Shown here in pieces: positions 1-8,298 of a stretch of 64,000 nt of DNA (position 1 is the stretch's first letter; every line of letters begins with the position of its first letter). This DNA comes from Paenibacillus monticola (GTDB taxonomy: Bacteria; Bacillota; Bacilli; Paenibacillales; Paenibacillaceae), in contig NZ_WJXB01000002.1 in assembly GCF_009664975.1 (NCBI RefSeq), positions 186,001 to 250,000 of the forward strand, read 5' to 3'. The translations under genes and the position numbers were made by a program. The notes beneath the pieces are model-generated. The model worked only from the letters and a program-made list of their open reading frames with translations. It searched no databases and was not told the DNA's origin.

Positions 1-521
1 GCTATGTAATTACCGTTATCTGTCTTGTACAGTTCTTCTCCATTTCGCCGCAGCTCCGGCTTGCAGCCCAGCTTGGCAATCTCCGCAACCGTCCATTCCC
101 AGGCAAAAGGAACAATTTCTACCGGAAGCGGGAATTTCCCCAACGTACCTACCGCCTTGCTCTCATCAGCAACTACAATCATACGAGAACTGTTGCTGGC
201 CACAATCTTCTCGCGAAGCAATGCGCCGCCGCCACCTTTGATTAGCTGCAGCTCTTTGTCCAGCTCATCCGCTCCATCAATAGTCAAATCCAGATGATCA
301 ATGTCCCCAAAGGCAACAAGCGGAATGCCCAATTCACGAGCCTGCTCCTCTGAAGCACGCGAGGTAGCTACCGCCGTAATCTTAAGCCCTTCACGAACGC
401 GTTCCCCAAGCTTGCGAATAGCCCAGTATGCGGTTGATCCGGTTCCCAGTCCAACCTTCATCCCATCCAGTACATACTCCACTGCTTTTTCAGCGGCTAA
501 TTGCTTCACATTGACGTTCAT
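1..521 (-). CDS. rpiA: Ribose-5-phosphate isomerase A (C-terminus outside window)
   Basis: Interconverts ribose 5-phosphate and ribulose 5-phosphate in the non-oxidative pentose phosphate pathway, in the cytoplasm. About 173 residues are visible. GTGST at residues 26-30, DGADE at 82-86 and KGGGGALLREK at 95-105 match the family; D82, D85, K95 and E104 correspond to the catalytic Asp81, Asp84, Lys94 and Glu103 known from E. coli RpiA. The ATG at 521 has a GGAGG site six to seven bases upstream. The reading frame runs off the left edge, so the C-terminal quarter is missing here. It is divergent from the small gene at 601. The window also has rpe and a transaldolase-like gene of the same pathway, but not in one operon. 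Confidence 0.95.
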   Translation of the reverse strand, partial: MNVNVKQLAAEKAVEYVLDGMKVGLGTGSTAYWAIRKLGERVREGLKITAVATSRASEEQARELGIPLVAFGDIDHLDLTIDGADELDKELQLIKGGGGALLREKIVASNSSRMIVVADESKAVGTLGKFPLPVEIVPFAWEWTVAEIAKLGCKPELRRNGEELYKTDNGNYI

Positions 522-600
522 TTTAATACCTCCACATTTTCCGTTATAATGATCTATATTAAATCTATAATACAACTTAAGCCAGCAGGAGGATTCAATC

Positions 601-798
601 ATGAGAACCGAAAACCAGATTCAATCCAAAATCAACGAATTAACGCTCCAGCGCAGATCACTGGAATCACGACTGACTCCTTTAGTCGAAGAGAGTCCTC
701 AGCGTGAGCACCTGAAAGACCAGCTTGAACGTCTTGAGGATATGATTACGATGCTGGAATGGGTACTTAACGCGCCCATAGGCAAATATCACGCTTGA
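601..798 (+). CDS. Small charged coiled-coil protein, function unknown
   Basis: A 65-residue protein that I do not recognise. It is rich in Glu, Arg, Gln and Leu with heptad-like spacing over about residues 8-55, so one helical hairpin or a dimeric coiled coil is likely; there is no signal peptide or membrane segment. The start is well supported by an AGGAGG site seven bases before the ATG. It is divergent from rpiA, with only about 80 bp between the two starts, and convergent with the GNAT gene that ends at 810. Its real ribosome site and typical composition make it a likely gene rather than a chance ORF. Its role is unknown. Confidence 0.7.
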   Translation: MRTENQIQSKINELTLQRRSLESRLTPLVEESPQREHLKDQLERLEDMITMLEWVLNAPIGKYHA

Positions 799-809
799 GT
801 TTGTTCTAT

Positions 810-1292
810 TTAACCTTGTTTCAGAATTTTACCATAGCAGAGACTGTCAGGATCTCCTACATAAGGTCCAAATAGCTCAATCGGCCGGTAGCCGTGCTTA
901 ACATAAAGTCCAATGGCTTCCGGTTGCTTAATTCCAGTCTCCAGTCTGATCTCCCCGTAGCCAGCTACTATAGCCTTCTCTTCCAGGAATAGCAGCATTC
1001 TAGTGGCAATCCCCCATTTGCGGCAGCCCGCGTCCACATAAAACCGCTTCAGCTCCATTGAAGGAGTGTTCAAACTCATATAGTCCAATGGCCGTAAACC
1101 ACCACAAGCTACCGCTGTTCCATTCAGATAAGCTACCACAAAGGTCATTTCCTTTACCTTCGGATCGTCAAAATCAACCACATATATGGTCTCATGCGGA
1201 TACCGCGCAAGCAATTCTTCATCCAGACGGGCAATAAGCTCCCGCAAGTTTCGATTATCCGGCTCAACAACTACAAACTCAACTTCCTTCAC
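810..1292 (-). CDS. GNAT-family N-acetyltransferase
   Basis: A single GNAT domain of about 160 residues, predicted to transfer an acetyl group from acetyl-CoA to an unknown amine. The acetyl-CoA binding stretch is the CRKWGIATRMLL segment, following the ELKRFYVD strand; the C-terminal IGLYVKHGYRPIE region is the usual beta6-alpha4 part. Two GTG starts are possible, at 1301 and 1292; the GGAGAG site sits nine bases before the GTG at 1292 and directly against the one at 1301, so I prefer 1292. The gene overlaps the end of the upstream membrane-protein gene by 14 bases, which indicates translational coupling. The substrate cannot be deduced. Confidence 0.85.
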   Translation of the reverse strand: MKEVEFVVVEPDNRNLRELIARLDEELLARYPHETIYVVDFDDPKVKEMTFVVAYLNGTAVACGGLRPLDYMSLNTPSMELKRFYVDAGCRKWGIATRMLLFLEEKAIVAGYGEIRLETGIKQPEAIGLYVKHGYRPIELFGPYVGDPDSLCYGKILKQG

Positions 1293-1728
1293 TGGTAACA
1301 CTCTCCAATTTCATTAACATTTCCAGCTCTAACGGGTCAGCAGCCTTGTCCAAAAAGGCCTCATGCGTAACCTGAACACTTTGCCGGTTGAATTGCTGAA
1401 GACTGTTCAACATCCAGTTCTGCGCGTCAGCCAATATCATTTCACCTTTACCTGCTTCAACCCTGCATAGGGTCAGCGTTAATCCCGCTCTCGAATCACC
1501 CAGAGATCCATTCACGCGCTCTGCAATGCTTAACTGGAACAATGGAACGATGTTGAATGCATCGGCAATATCGGACAGAGATTGAGGGTATACAGAATAC
1601 TTCATTGATGCACTATAAGACTGAGGTTGAGCTGGATTCCGCTTGGATATTAGTTGGCTATTCTCATAAGCCAGCTTACCGGCAACAATCAACAGCAGGA
1701 GTACCACAGCCATTATCGCATAGATCAT
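1279..1728 (-). CDS. Hypothetical protein with one N-terminal membrane segment
   Basis: About 149 residues. An N-terminal hydrophobic segment (IYAIMAVVLLLLIVAG) is followed by a soluble, probably extracytoplasmic, domain of about 125 residues with no motif I recognise. A longer frame begins at an ATG at 1743, but GGAGAGG lies six bases before the ATG at 1728, so the shorter form is favoured. The 3' end overlaps the GNAT gene. I know of no function; a membrane-anchored partner of the acetyltransferase is only a guess from the overlap. Confidence 0.65.
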   Translation of the reverse strand: MIYAIMAVVLLLLIVAGKLAYENSQLISKRNPAQPQSYSASMKYSVYPQSLSDIADAFNIVPLFQLSIAERVNGSLGDSRAGLTLTLCRVEAGKGEMILADAQNWMLNSLQQFNRQSVQVTHEAFLDKAADPLELEMLMKLESVTSEGS

Positions 1729-1876
1729 CCGGTCCCTCTCCATCCACTTGAAGTATTTATACCGATTTTATATTATCACGGGAATCATACAGACGGGAAT
1801 GACAGATTTCAGAAACAGCTACCGATCTTTAAACCCAAATCTTGATTTACGGTGTAAGCGTCACTAATTCTATAAA

Positions 1877-1901
1877 GTTATTTTGAAATATTCAAAATAA
1901 C
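1877..1901. promoter_or_regulatory. Perfect 11-bp inverted repeat, candidate operator
   Basis: GTTATTTTGAA (1877-1887) and TTCAAAATAAC (1891-1901) form a perfect inverted repeat with a 3-bp spacer, ending two bases before the -35 box of the fsa promoter. No T-tract follows, so a protein-binding site is more likely than a terminator. Confidence 0.45.
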
Positions 1902-1903
1902 AG

Positions 1904-1932
1904 TTGAAACTTCGTTAGGCATGTCTCATAAT
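1904..1932 (+). promoter_or_regulatory. Sigma-A-type promoter of the transaldolase gene
   Basis: TTGAAA at 1904-1909 and CATAAT at 1927-1932 are separated by exactly 17 bp. The predicted start is near 1939, about 50 bases before the coding start. Confidence 0.6.
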
Positions 1933-1988
1933 GTACATATGAACGCTGCTTGTCAATCCATAAGGAAATCAAGGGAGGATAAACTGAA

Positions 1989-2636
1989 ATGAAATTTTTC
2001 TTGGATACCGGAAATATTGAAGAAATCAAACGTATAACCCGCCTAGGACTAGTGGATGGCGTAACGACGAACCCGTCGCTGATCGCTAAAGAAGGCAGAC
2101 TCTTCAAGGATGTAATTAAAGAAATCGTGGCCATCGTACCCGGTCCGGTCAGCGCTGAGGTTATTGGACTTAAAGCCGAAGATATGCTTAAGGAAGCATA
2201 CGAAATTGCTACATGGGCATCGAATGTTGTAATTAAACTGCCGATGACAGAAGACGGTCTGGAAGCTTGTTATGAACTCACTAAAAAAGGCATCAAGACT
2301 AACGTCACTCTTGTATTCTCCGCTGCGCAAGGCCTTATGGCTGCGAAAGCAGGCGCAACCTATATCAGCCCATTCGTCGGTCGCCTGGATGATATTGGCG
2401 TAGACGGCATGAAGCTGATTAAAGATCTCAAGACGATTCTAACCAACTATGATCTAAAATCGGAAATCATCGCTGCCAGTATCCGCAACATTGCTCATGT
2501 TGAGCAAGCAGCGCTTGCCGGTGCACATATTGCTACCATTCCGGGCTCGCTTTTACCTTCATTGTGGAAGCACCCGCTGACAGACAGCGGTATTGAACGC
2601 TTCTTGAAGGATTGGGAAAAAGTCCCGCAAGTATAA
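1989..2636 (+). CDS. fsa: Fructose-6-phosphate aldolase / transaldolase-like (TalC/FSA)
   Basis: A 215-residue class I aldolase of the small transaldolase family, acting on sugar phosphates in the pentose phosphate pathway. The N-terminal [13 protein letters not shown] and the [11 protein letters not shown] loop (about 26-36) are typical, and K83 in VVIKLPMT is the expected Schiff-base lysine. The length equals that of FSA/TalC and is much shorter than classical TalB. The ATG is preceded by AAGGGAGGA. It is a single-gene unit with its own promoter and terminator. Whether it is a true transaldolase (as Bacillus YwjH/Tal) or a fructose-6-phosphate aldolase cannot be settled by inspection. Confidence 0.92.
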   Translation: MKFFLDTGNIEEIKRITRLGLVDGVTTNPSLIAKEGRLFKDVIKEIVAIVPGPVSAEVIGLKAEDMLKEAYEIATWASNVVIKLPMTEDGLEACYELTKKGIKTNVTLVFSAAQGLMAAKAGATYISPFVGRLDDIGVDGMKLIKDLKTILTNYDLKSEIIAASIRNIAHVEQAALAGAHIATIPGSLLPSLWKHPLTDSGIERFLKDWEKVPQV

Positions 2637-2670
2637 ACTACAATAATTTAATGTACTAACTTTATAAATT

Positions 2671-2710
2671 GGCCGTTCAGGGAACTAATCCTTGAATGGC
2701 CTTTTTTGTT
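2671..2710 (+). terminator. Rho-independent terminator after fsa
   Basis: A 12-bp stem (GGCCGTTCAGGG with CCTTGAATGGCC, one G-U) is followed by TTTTTT. Confidence 0.85.
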
Positions 2711-2792
2711 TTCTCTCCTCTTCCAGCGTTGACAGATTTACTTGTCGTGAATATAATTGTCATAACATCTATATTTGAAAGGATGCTTGTCC

Positions 2793-3236
2793 ATGCCCAA
2801 TTTCGCTCCTCAACAATTTCTTGGTTTCATCCTGGGCTCCGCCTACAGGGGGATCTCCAATCAATTCGCCAAGGCGCTTAGACCCTATGATATTACTCCA
2901 GAGCAATGGTCTGTCTTATTCATGATCTCAAGACATGAGGGTATTAACCAAAAAGAGGTTGCCGCAGCAGTAGTCAAAGACCAGCCCACGACTGCCCGAA
3001 TCGTTGAGCTGCTGCAAAAAAAAGGGTTAATTACGAAATCCACCAGCCCCAGCGACCGCCGGGCTTTCCTCTTATATGCTACTGAAGAAGGTAAAGCCTT
3101 AATTGAACTGACTCTTCCCTTGGAGCAAGAGAATATTTCAGCCGCCGTTGCCGGATTGCAGCCTAAACAGCTGACCGAATTGCGTGAAATGCTGGACATT
3201 ATTTATCACAATACCGGAAATATGCATCAGGAATAG
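2793..3236 (+). CDS. MarR-family transcriptional regulator
   Basis: A 147-residue winged-helix dimer, probably the local repressor of the efflux gene that follows 12 bp downstream. The central part (EQWSVLFMISRHEGINQKEVA ... SDRRAFLLYATEEGK) has the MarR recognition helix and the DRR wing with conserved Asp-Arg. A TTG at 2775 opens the frame further, but AAAGGA lies nine bases before the ATG at 2793, which I take as the start. Bases 3007-3014 are a run of eight A in the LLQKK codons. MarR regulators paired with MFS pumps normally respond to lipophilic or phenolic compounds; the ligand here is unknown. Confidence 0.9.
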   Translation: MPNFAPQQFLGFILGSAYRGISNQFAKALRPYDITPEQWSVLFMISRHEGINQKEVAAAVVKDQPTTARIVELLQKKGLITKSTSPSDRRAFLLYATEEGKALIELTLPLEQENISAAVAGLQPKQLTELREMLDIIYHNTGNMHQE

Positions 3237-3248
3237 GAGAACTACAAC

Positions 3249-4463
3249 TTGAATACACCAACGGATCATTTATGGACAAAATCATTTGTTATGCTGACCT
3301 TATGCAACCTTCTGCTCTTCATCGGCCTACAGATGACGCTGTCTACCTTGCCAGCCTATGCCGAAGGATCATTACACGCTACATCTCTACAGATCAGCCT
3401 CGTAACCAGTCTGTTCGCACTTAGCGCCATTGCCTCACGTTTGTTCTCGGCCAAGGCCATGGAGAAAGGTGGCCGCAACCTACTGATTTACCTTGGACTC
3501 GCTATTTCGTTCACTGCTGTAGTCGGGTATCACTGGGCTGACAGTATCCTAGCTTTACTGCTGCTGCGCATGCTCTTTGGGATCGGTTTTGGTATGGCCA
3601 GTACCGCCTTCCCAACCATGGCCTCGGATGTCATACCCATTCGTAGAATGGGTGAAGGGATGGGCTACTTTGGACTATCGACCAGCCTTGCCATGTCAGC
3701 CGGACCGCTAATTGGACTCAGCCTACTGCAAGGTCCCGGATTTGGTTCATTGATCCTCTGTACTGCGGCTGTAATCGCGCTTATTGTACCCCTTGGGTAC
3801 CGTCTAACCTCAAGCTTGCCCGCCCGTCATATAGAACCTCCGATGGTTCCAGTTGAAACTGGACCTAAGACTGGAGCTTTCCGCAAGCTGTGGCTCCCTT
3901 GTCTATTGAACTTTCTACTTTCCGTTTCTTATGGCGGACTTCTGGGCTTTCTGGCCTTATACGGATCTGAAGCACATTTGGCGCATGTTGCCTACTTCTT
4001 TCTGTTCAACGCTATGGCAGTCGTGATTGTGCGCCCGTTTTCGGGCAAAATATTCGACCGCTACGGCCCCGCAGCCCTGCTCATTCCCGGCAGCTTCTTC
4101 ATTATCGCTGGTTTAGTACTACTGTCCTTCGCTTCTTCAACAGCTGCTCTATTCCCGGCTGCTATCTGTTATGGCATCGGCTTCGGTTCCATGCAGCCTT
4201 CCCTGCAAACCTGGATGATTCAAGCCGTAGAACCCCGCCAGCGGGGAATGGCCAATGGTATGTTTCTGAACTCGCTCGACCTCGGTGTAGCAACGGGCTC
4301 CATGCTGCTAGGCTCCATCGCCATGTATACCAGCTACGCTGTCATGTACCGTTTTTCCGCGTTAGCCCCCGCAATCCTGCTAATCGTCTACATCACTATT
4401 CTAGCCTTGCAGCGCCGTGGTAGACAAAAAACCGCCTTCGCTAAGATACGAAAGACGGTCTGA
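3249..4463 (+). CDS. Major facilitator superfamily multidrug-type transporter
   Basis: A 404-residue protein with about 12 membrane helices, most like YvmA/YfkF-type drug exporters in Bacillus. The loop after helix 2 (SRLFSAKAMEKGGR) corresponds to MFS motif A, and a second copy (RPFSGKIFDRYG) follows helix 8. The start is TTG at 3249 with AGGAGA eight bases upstream. It is co-transcribed with the marR gene. Substrate specificity cannot be read from sequence. Its last 13 codons contain the hairpin that seems to serve as terminator for helD on the other strand. Confidence 0.9.
   Translation: MNTPTDHLWTKSFVMLTLCNLLLFIGLQMTLSTLPAYAEGSLHATSLQISLVTSLFALSAIASRLFSAKAMEKGGRNLLIYLGLAISFTAVVGYHWADSILALLLLRMLFGIGFGMASTAFPTMASDVIPIRRMGEGMGYFGLSTSLAMSAGPLIGLSLLQGPGFGSLILCTAAVIALIVPLGYRLTSSLPARHIEPPMVPVETGPKTGAFRKLWLPCLLNFLLSVSYGGLLGFLALYGSEAHLAHVAYFFLFNAMAVVIVRPFSGKIFDRYGPAALLIPGSFFIIAGLVLLSFASSTAALFPAAICYGIGFGSMQPSLQTWMIQAVEPRQRGMANGMFLNSLDLGVATGSMLLGSIAMYTSYAVMYRFSALAPAILLIVYITILALQRRGRQKTAFAKIRKTV
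4425..4459 (-). terminator. helD terminator inside the end of the MFS gene
   Basis: Read on the minus strand, ACCGTCTTTCG pairs with CGAAGGCGGT across an 8-base loop and is followed by six T. It lies 29 bases past the helD stop, within the last codons of the convergent gene. Confidence 0.7.
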
Positions 4464-4487
4464 TCTTCAACTATTATGGCAAGAACA

Positions 4488-6845
4488 TCAGCTTTGCGCT
4501 GATTCGGCAATCATGGATTGCTTACTGGCGGAAGTTAAAAAGCGGTTCGGCTCACCCAGGCAATAAATATGCAGCAAATGCATAGCCCGAGTGCAGGCGG
4601 TATAGAACAGCTTACGTTCGCTTTCCCGGTTATATCGTTCTGCTGATCCATCGTAGATAATAACCGCATCGAACTCTACACCTTTGGCTAAATAAGCGGG
4701 AAGGACAAGTGTCCCCTTCTGAAAGTTAGGAGTTTCCTTTGTTACTAGCCTTACAGGTATTCGGCTTAGCAGCTCCTCATGCACTTCTGCGCTTTCCTGC
4801 GCAGTTTTGCAGATGACGGCTACATAGTGATACCCTTGGGAGTGCAGCTCCTGAATATCTTTTTCAACAGAAGCAAGCAGCTCCGATTTACTGTCTACAA
4901 CACTCAGTAGCGGTTCTTCTCCACGACGGTTAAAAGGTACGATCTTCTCCCCTCCGGGGATCATGGAGCGTGTAAACTCCACAATTTCATAGGTTGAACG
5001 ATAACTGCGAGTTAGCGAGATGACCTCTGTGTTCTCCTCACCATACACGCTGACCAAGCTAGCTAAATCTCCTAATACCTCCCCTTGGGCATAAATGGCC
5101 TGATTAAGATCACCTAGTACGGTCATTTTTGCACGCGGGAACAGCCGACGCATGAATTCCAGCTGAAAAGGAGAATAATCCTGCACTTCATCGACAATGA
5201 CATGTCTGATCAATGTATTGGTGCGAAAGCCTTGGCTTAGTTCCTTCAAATAAAGGAAGGGCGTCGCATCTTCATAACAGAGCTCTCCTTCTGCTATAGC
5301 GTCCAACGTTTGACTACAAATACCGTCCCAGACTGCCGGTAGAGAATTGCCAGCGTTTAAGGTCTCCATAAGCTCACGATCGGTAAAAAGAGTGCTGTAA
5401 AGCCCCTTAACGTCGACGAAACGCCCCCGTTTAATCCATACACGCAACGGTTTCAGTCGTTGGCTAACCAAGTGGCGGGCCAGCAAGTCTTTTTCCGTCT
5501 CATAATCATCGAAGCCTTCTTCTTTACCACGCTGCTTACGCCGCATCAAGTTATACGCACGTTGGTACTCGCTGGAATCCAGCAATTCGATCTGATTCTC
5601 TACCCATTCTGAATTACGTTCCTCCACACTAAAGTCGGCAATTTTCTTGAGCAGCCAGCCTGTCATCAGCTCAATCCGGTTCGCCAGCTTGATCGTGGGA
5701 TCGTAAGAGTAAAATTTCCGTTCCATCTCCTCTTTGCCAACGATTGCTCTTCCCAGAAACATAAGCGGCTTGAATAACATGCCCTCATGCTCCAACAGAT
5801 TCACATAACGGCGGATAACGTCTAGAAAGGCTACAGATGACTTGTAAGCAATACCCTTGCGGCGAATGGCAGCCTCAGGACCATCCGGAGCATTCAGCAG
5901 ACTTTCGGTCTGGTTAAAGACATCCTCCAGTTGAAATTCCTGTCCAAGACGTACCTCCAGATACATTTGGAACGTTGTCTGCTGCATATTCTCTTCACCC
6001 AGCTCTGGCAGAACTGTGGAAACATAGCTATTGAACAAAGGATTGGGTGAGAATAACAGCATCTGATCAGCCTGCAGCACTTCACGATATTTGTACAACA
6101 GGTAGGCTACACGCTGTAAGGCTGCGGAAGTCTTGCCACTGCCAGCGGCACCCTGAACGACCAGCATTCGGCTTTTATCATTGCGGATAATAGCATTTTG
6201 TTCCTTTTGAATAGTAGCTACAATACTTTTCATCCGGTCGTCCGCACTATGGCTCAACACCTGTTGCAGCAATTCATCACCAATAGTAACCCCTGTATCG
6301 AACATGACTTCAATCTTGCCGTCGTCAATAACAAATTGCCGTTTAAGATTCATTGTGCCAGATACCGGACCACTCGGAGTATCATAAGCCGTTGGCCCAG
6401 GTGCTCCGTCATAATAAAGGCTTGAAATAGGTGCCCGCCAGTCATAGATTAAAAAGGTGCCGTTATCCTTCATCAATGAGCCAATCCCGAGATAAATTTG
6501 CTCCTGCTCTCCATCCGATCCTTCCGAGAAATCAATTCGCCCGAAGTATGGGGATACGACCAGCTTCTTATATTTTTTCAGAGCTTTACTGGATTGCAGA
6601 TGATGACGCTCTCGTTCATTCAGGATTTGCGACTGCTGCCGCAGACTTGTCGATGTCTCCCCTAGATCATCTGGGCTGCTAAAGTTTACCGTAACCTCTT
6701 CCCAGAAGTCTTTTCGCATATCGACAACATCCATGCGGTGAAGGCCAAGTTCCTCTGATAAACCCCGAATATGGGAGGTCAATAGCTTCGTTATACCCGT
6801 TACTCGCTCCTGCTCAGCTTTCCATTCGCCATCATTATTCTCCAC
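4488..6845 (-). CDS. helD: HelD-like superfamily 1 ATPase, RNA polymerase recycling factor
   Basis: A 785-residue UvrD/Rep-like protein. HelD of Bacillus frees stalled RNA polymerase from nucleic acid by ATP-driven prying. The N-terminal 90 residues form the charged helical arm region; Walker A GAAGSGKT is at 232-239, the Walker B DEVQD at about residue 555 with the following GDLNQAIY motif, and SYRST and the C-terminal ARLYTACTRA-like helicase motif (KLFYTACTRAMHLL) are present. Length fits the family (about 770). The start is GTG at 6845 with GGGG ten bases upstream. Transcription diverges from the small-RNA promoter at 6869. Its terminator is inside the neighbouring MFS gene. Confidence 0.93.
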   Translation of the reverse strand: MENNDGEWKAEQERVTGITKLLTSHIRGLSEELGLHRMDVVDMRKDFWEEVTVNFSSPDDLGETSTSLRQQSQILNERERHHLQSSKALKKYKKLVVSPYFGRIDFSEGSDGEQEQIYLGIGSLMKDNGTFLIYDWRAPISSLYYDGAPGPTAYDTPSGPVSGTMNLKRQFVIDDGKIEVMFDTGVTIGDELLQQVLSHSADDRMKSIVATIQKEQNAIIRNDKSRMLVVQGAAGSGKTSAALQRVAYLLYKYREVLQADQMLLFSPNPLFNSYVSTVLPELGEENMQQTTFQMYLEVRLGQEFQLEDVFNQTESLLNAPDGPEAAIRRKGIAYKSSVAFLDVIRRYVNLLEHEGMLFKPLMFLGRAIVGKEEMERKFYSYDPTIKLANRIELMTGWLLKKIADFSVEERNSEWVENQIELLDSSEYQRAYNLMRRKQRGKEEGFDDYETEKDLLARHLVSQRLKPLRVWIKRGRFVDVKGLYSTLFTDRELMETLNAGNSLPAVWDGICSQTLDAIAEGELCYEDATPFLYLKELSQGFRTNTLIRHVIVDEVQDYSPFQLEFMRRLFPRAKMTVLGDLNQAIYAQGEVLGDLASLVSVYGEENTEVISLTRSYRSTYEIVEFTRSMIPGGEKIVPFNRRGEEPLLSVVDSKSELLASVEKDIQELHSQGYHYVAVICKTAQESAEVHEELLSRIPVRLVTKETPNFQKGTLVLPAYLAKGVEFDAVIIYDGSAERYNRESERKLFYTACTRAMHLLHIYCLGEPNRFLTSASKQSMIAESAQS

Positions 6846-6868
6846 TACAATTCATCCCCTTCGGAAGG

Positions 6869-6897
6869 TTGACATTCCAATTATTTCGTGATATAAT
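6869..6897 (+). promoter_or_regulatory. Perfect consensus sigma-A promoter in a plus-strand gap
   Basis: TTGACA (6869-6874), a 17-bp spacer, and TATAAT (6892-6897): both boxes match consensus fully. No annotated plus-strand gene follows; a terminator does, at 7024. Confidence 0.8.
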
Positions 6898-6903
6898 TAA
6901 ATT

Positions 6904-7056
6904 GAGTATTTATGTTCAATATTAACCACTCATTTGATATCTTTTTATTTTACCAATTTTACAGCATAATTTCAAGCTTTCTAACTATTTATATTTTATC
7001 TACGCATCTATTCTATAGATTATGGATCCGGTCCTTCAGGGAACGGATCTTTTTTA
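6904..7056 (+). ncRNA. Candidate small RNA (or tiny membrane peptide mRNA)
   Basis: The interval between a perfect promoter and a rho-independent terminator predicts a transcript of about 150 nt, beginning near 6904. The body is very AT-rich (roughly 25 percent GC outside the terminator), unlike the flanking genes. It also holds an open frame of 49 codons, ATG at 6912 to TAA at 7059-7061, encoding a hydrophobic peptide with a basic tail (residues MFNINHSFDIF..., ending RSFRERIFFI). Only a weak GAG precedes the ATG and the frame reads through the terminator stem, so I favour a non-coding RNA. The type I toxin-like size and charge pattern keeps the peptide possible. Confidence 0.55.
7024..7055 (+). 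terminator. Rho-independent terminator of the candidate small RNA
   Basis: The stem GGATCCGGTCC pairs with GGGAACGGATC around TTCA, and six T follow on the plus strand only. The minus strand lacks a T-tract, so the hairpin is oriented for plus-strand transcription. Confidence 0.7.
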
Positions 7057-7098
7057 TTTAAATATAAGGAATTAACAATTTCAAAATTCCCCTTATCC

Positions 7099-8160
7099 TT
7101 ATATTTTCTCCGGAACGTTGTGTGTTTCCTTATCCTCAGTCAACAATCGGTTCATTTGCTCAGCCACCTTATCCAGACGTTCCAGCTGATATCCATAGTC
7201 ATAGACTGCAGCAGCTACAATAGATAGCCGTAATTGGCCCGATTTCTCAGCATTGTAGCCATGGATTGCCGCCTCCAAGAAATGATCATTGTCATCTCCC
7301 AATAGCACCGTATCGGCTGAATTAGGCTTCAACTTGTCTTCGAATTTGAGCAGGATATGCTCATGGTATTTAATTAATTGCTCCAAATGGCGATCAAACA
7401 GCTGATCTGTAGCCTCCGAACGCTCGGCTTGAAAATAATGGCGATCTATAGCCTCAAGCACATCAAAACCCTTCTGCAAGGAGAACAACAAATTCTTATA
7501 TACCACCATTTGTCTCGTATGGCTGTACTTGGCCCGTCTAAGCTGCTTCTGTTCCTCTTCGAACAAACTGTACTTGTCCGCTAACGATTTAATGGCGCCC
7601 TCCAGTCCGTTCTTCTCATCGCGGAAGACACTTTCCTTCATCTCATGCGAAACTGCCGTACGCAGCAACAAGGAGAGACTGGCAAAAACAATCTCAATTT
7701 GCTGGATATATTGTTTACGGGGTTTCGGAGGCAGCACAATAATATTAATTAGAAATGCAGAAACGATACCGGTAAGTGTAAGTAAAAACCTAGTCATAGC
7801 AAACTGCCATTGACCCGATGCTTCCATCACAGAGATTACAGTGACCAGTGTAAGGCCAATGGTATCTGCCCGGTTCATCTTCATACTAATCATTATAACC
7901 AAAATACAGATCATTCCGATTGCAATCGGTTCATTCGACAAGAGCATTCCTCCAAGTAAAGCCAGAATCGCTCCCATCGTACTGGTCTCAATCTGTTCCA
8001 GGAAATATTTCCAAGATCGATAAATGGAGGGCTGCATGGCAAAAATAGCTGCGATTGCCGCGCCTACAGGTGAAGAGAATTGCAGCAGCGCGGACAAATA
8101 TAGGGCAAGGGTTACTGCCATTCCCGTTTTAAATATGCGAGCTCCAAAAGCCAACTCCAT
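7099..8160 (-). CDS. ArAE_1/FUSC-type aromatic acid exporter family protein
   Basis: About 353 residues. The N-terminal half has five or six membrane segments (FKTGMAVTLALYLSALLQF onward, including VGAAIAAIFAMQPS, a family hallmark), and the C-terminal half from about residue 165 is a long cytoplasmic helical domain, as in PF06081 plus PF11728. Bacillus YgaE/YqjA are relatives. Function is inferred as export of aromatic acids, but no Gram-positive member is well characterised. Starts are possible at TTG 8187, ATG 8160 and TTG 8154; AAAGGAG lies two bases from the ATG and eight from the last TTG, so the true start may be 8154. It is divergent from the secreted protein at 8299. Confidence 0.85.
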   Translation of the reverse strand: MELAFGARIFKTGMAVTLALYLSALLQFSSPVGAAIAAIFAMQPSIYRSWKYFLEQIETSTMGAILALLGGMLLSNEPIAIGMICILVIMISMKMNRADTIGLTLVTVISVMEASGQWQFAMTRFLLTLTGIVSAFLINIIVLPPKPRKQYIQQIEIVFASLSLLLRTAVSHEMKESVFRDEKNGLEGAIKSLADKYSLFEEEQKQLRRAKYSHTRQMVVYKNLLFSLQKGFDVLEAIDRHYFQAERSEATDQLFDRHLEQLIKYHEHILLKFEDKLKPNSADTVLLGDDNDHFLEAAIHGYNAEKSGQLRLSIVAAAVYDYGYQLERLDKVAEQMNRLLTEDKETHNVPEKI

Positions 8161-8298
8161 CACTCCTTTACAGACATTATTACCCAAGCAGCAAGCTGGC
8201 GAATTTTTAAGTTAGCTTAAGCTAGGGTTCAGGATTATTTCAGCTTTCTGGGAATACTGAATACAGTATTCCCATTACAACACAGACGAGGTGAACAA

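Noticed and set aside
7061-7105. Inverted repeat AATATAAGG/CCTTATATT as terminator of the ArAE gene
   Set aside because: The stem is AT-rich, has a long irregular centre and no T-tract on the minus strand; termination there is doubtful.
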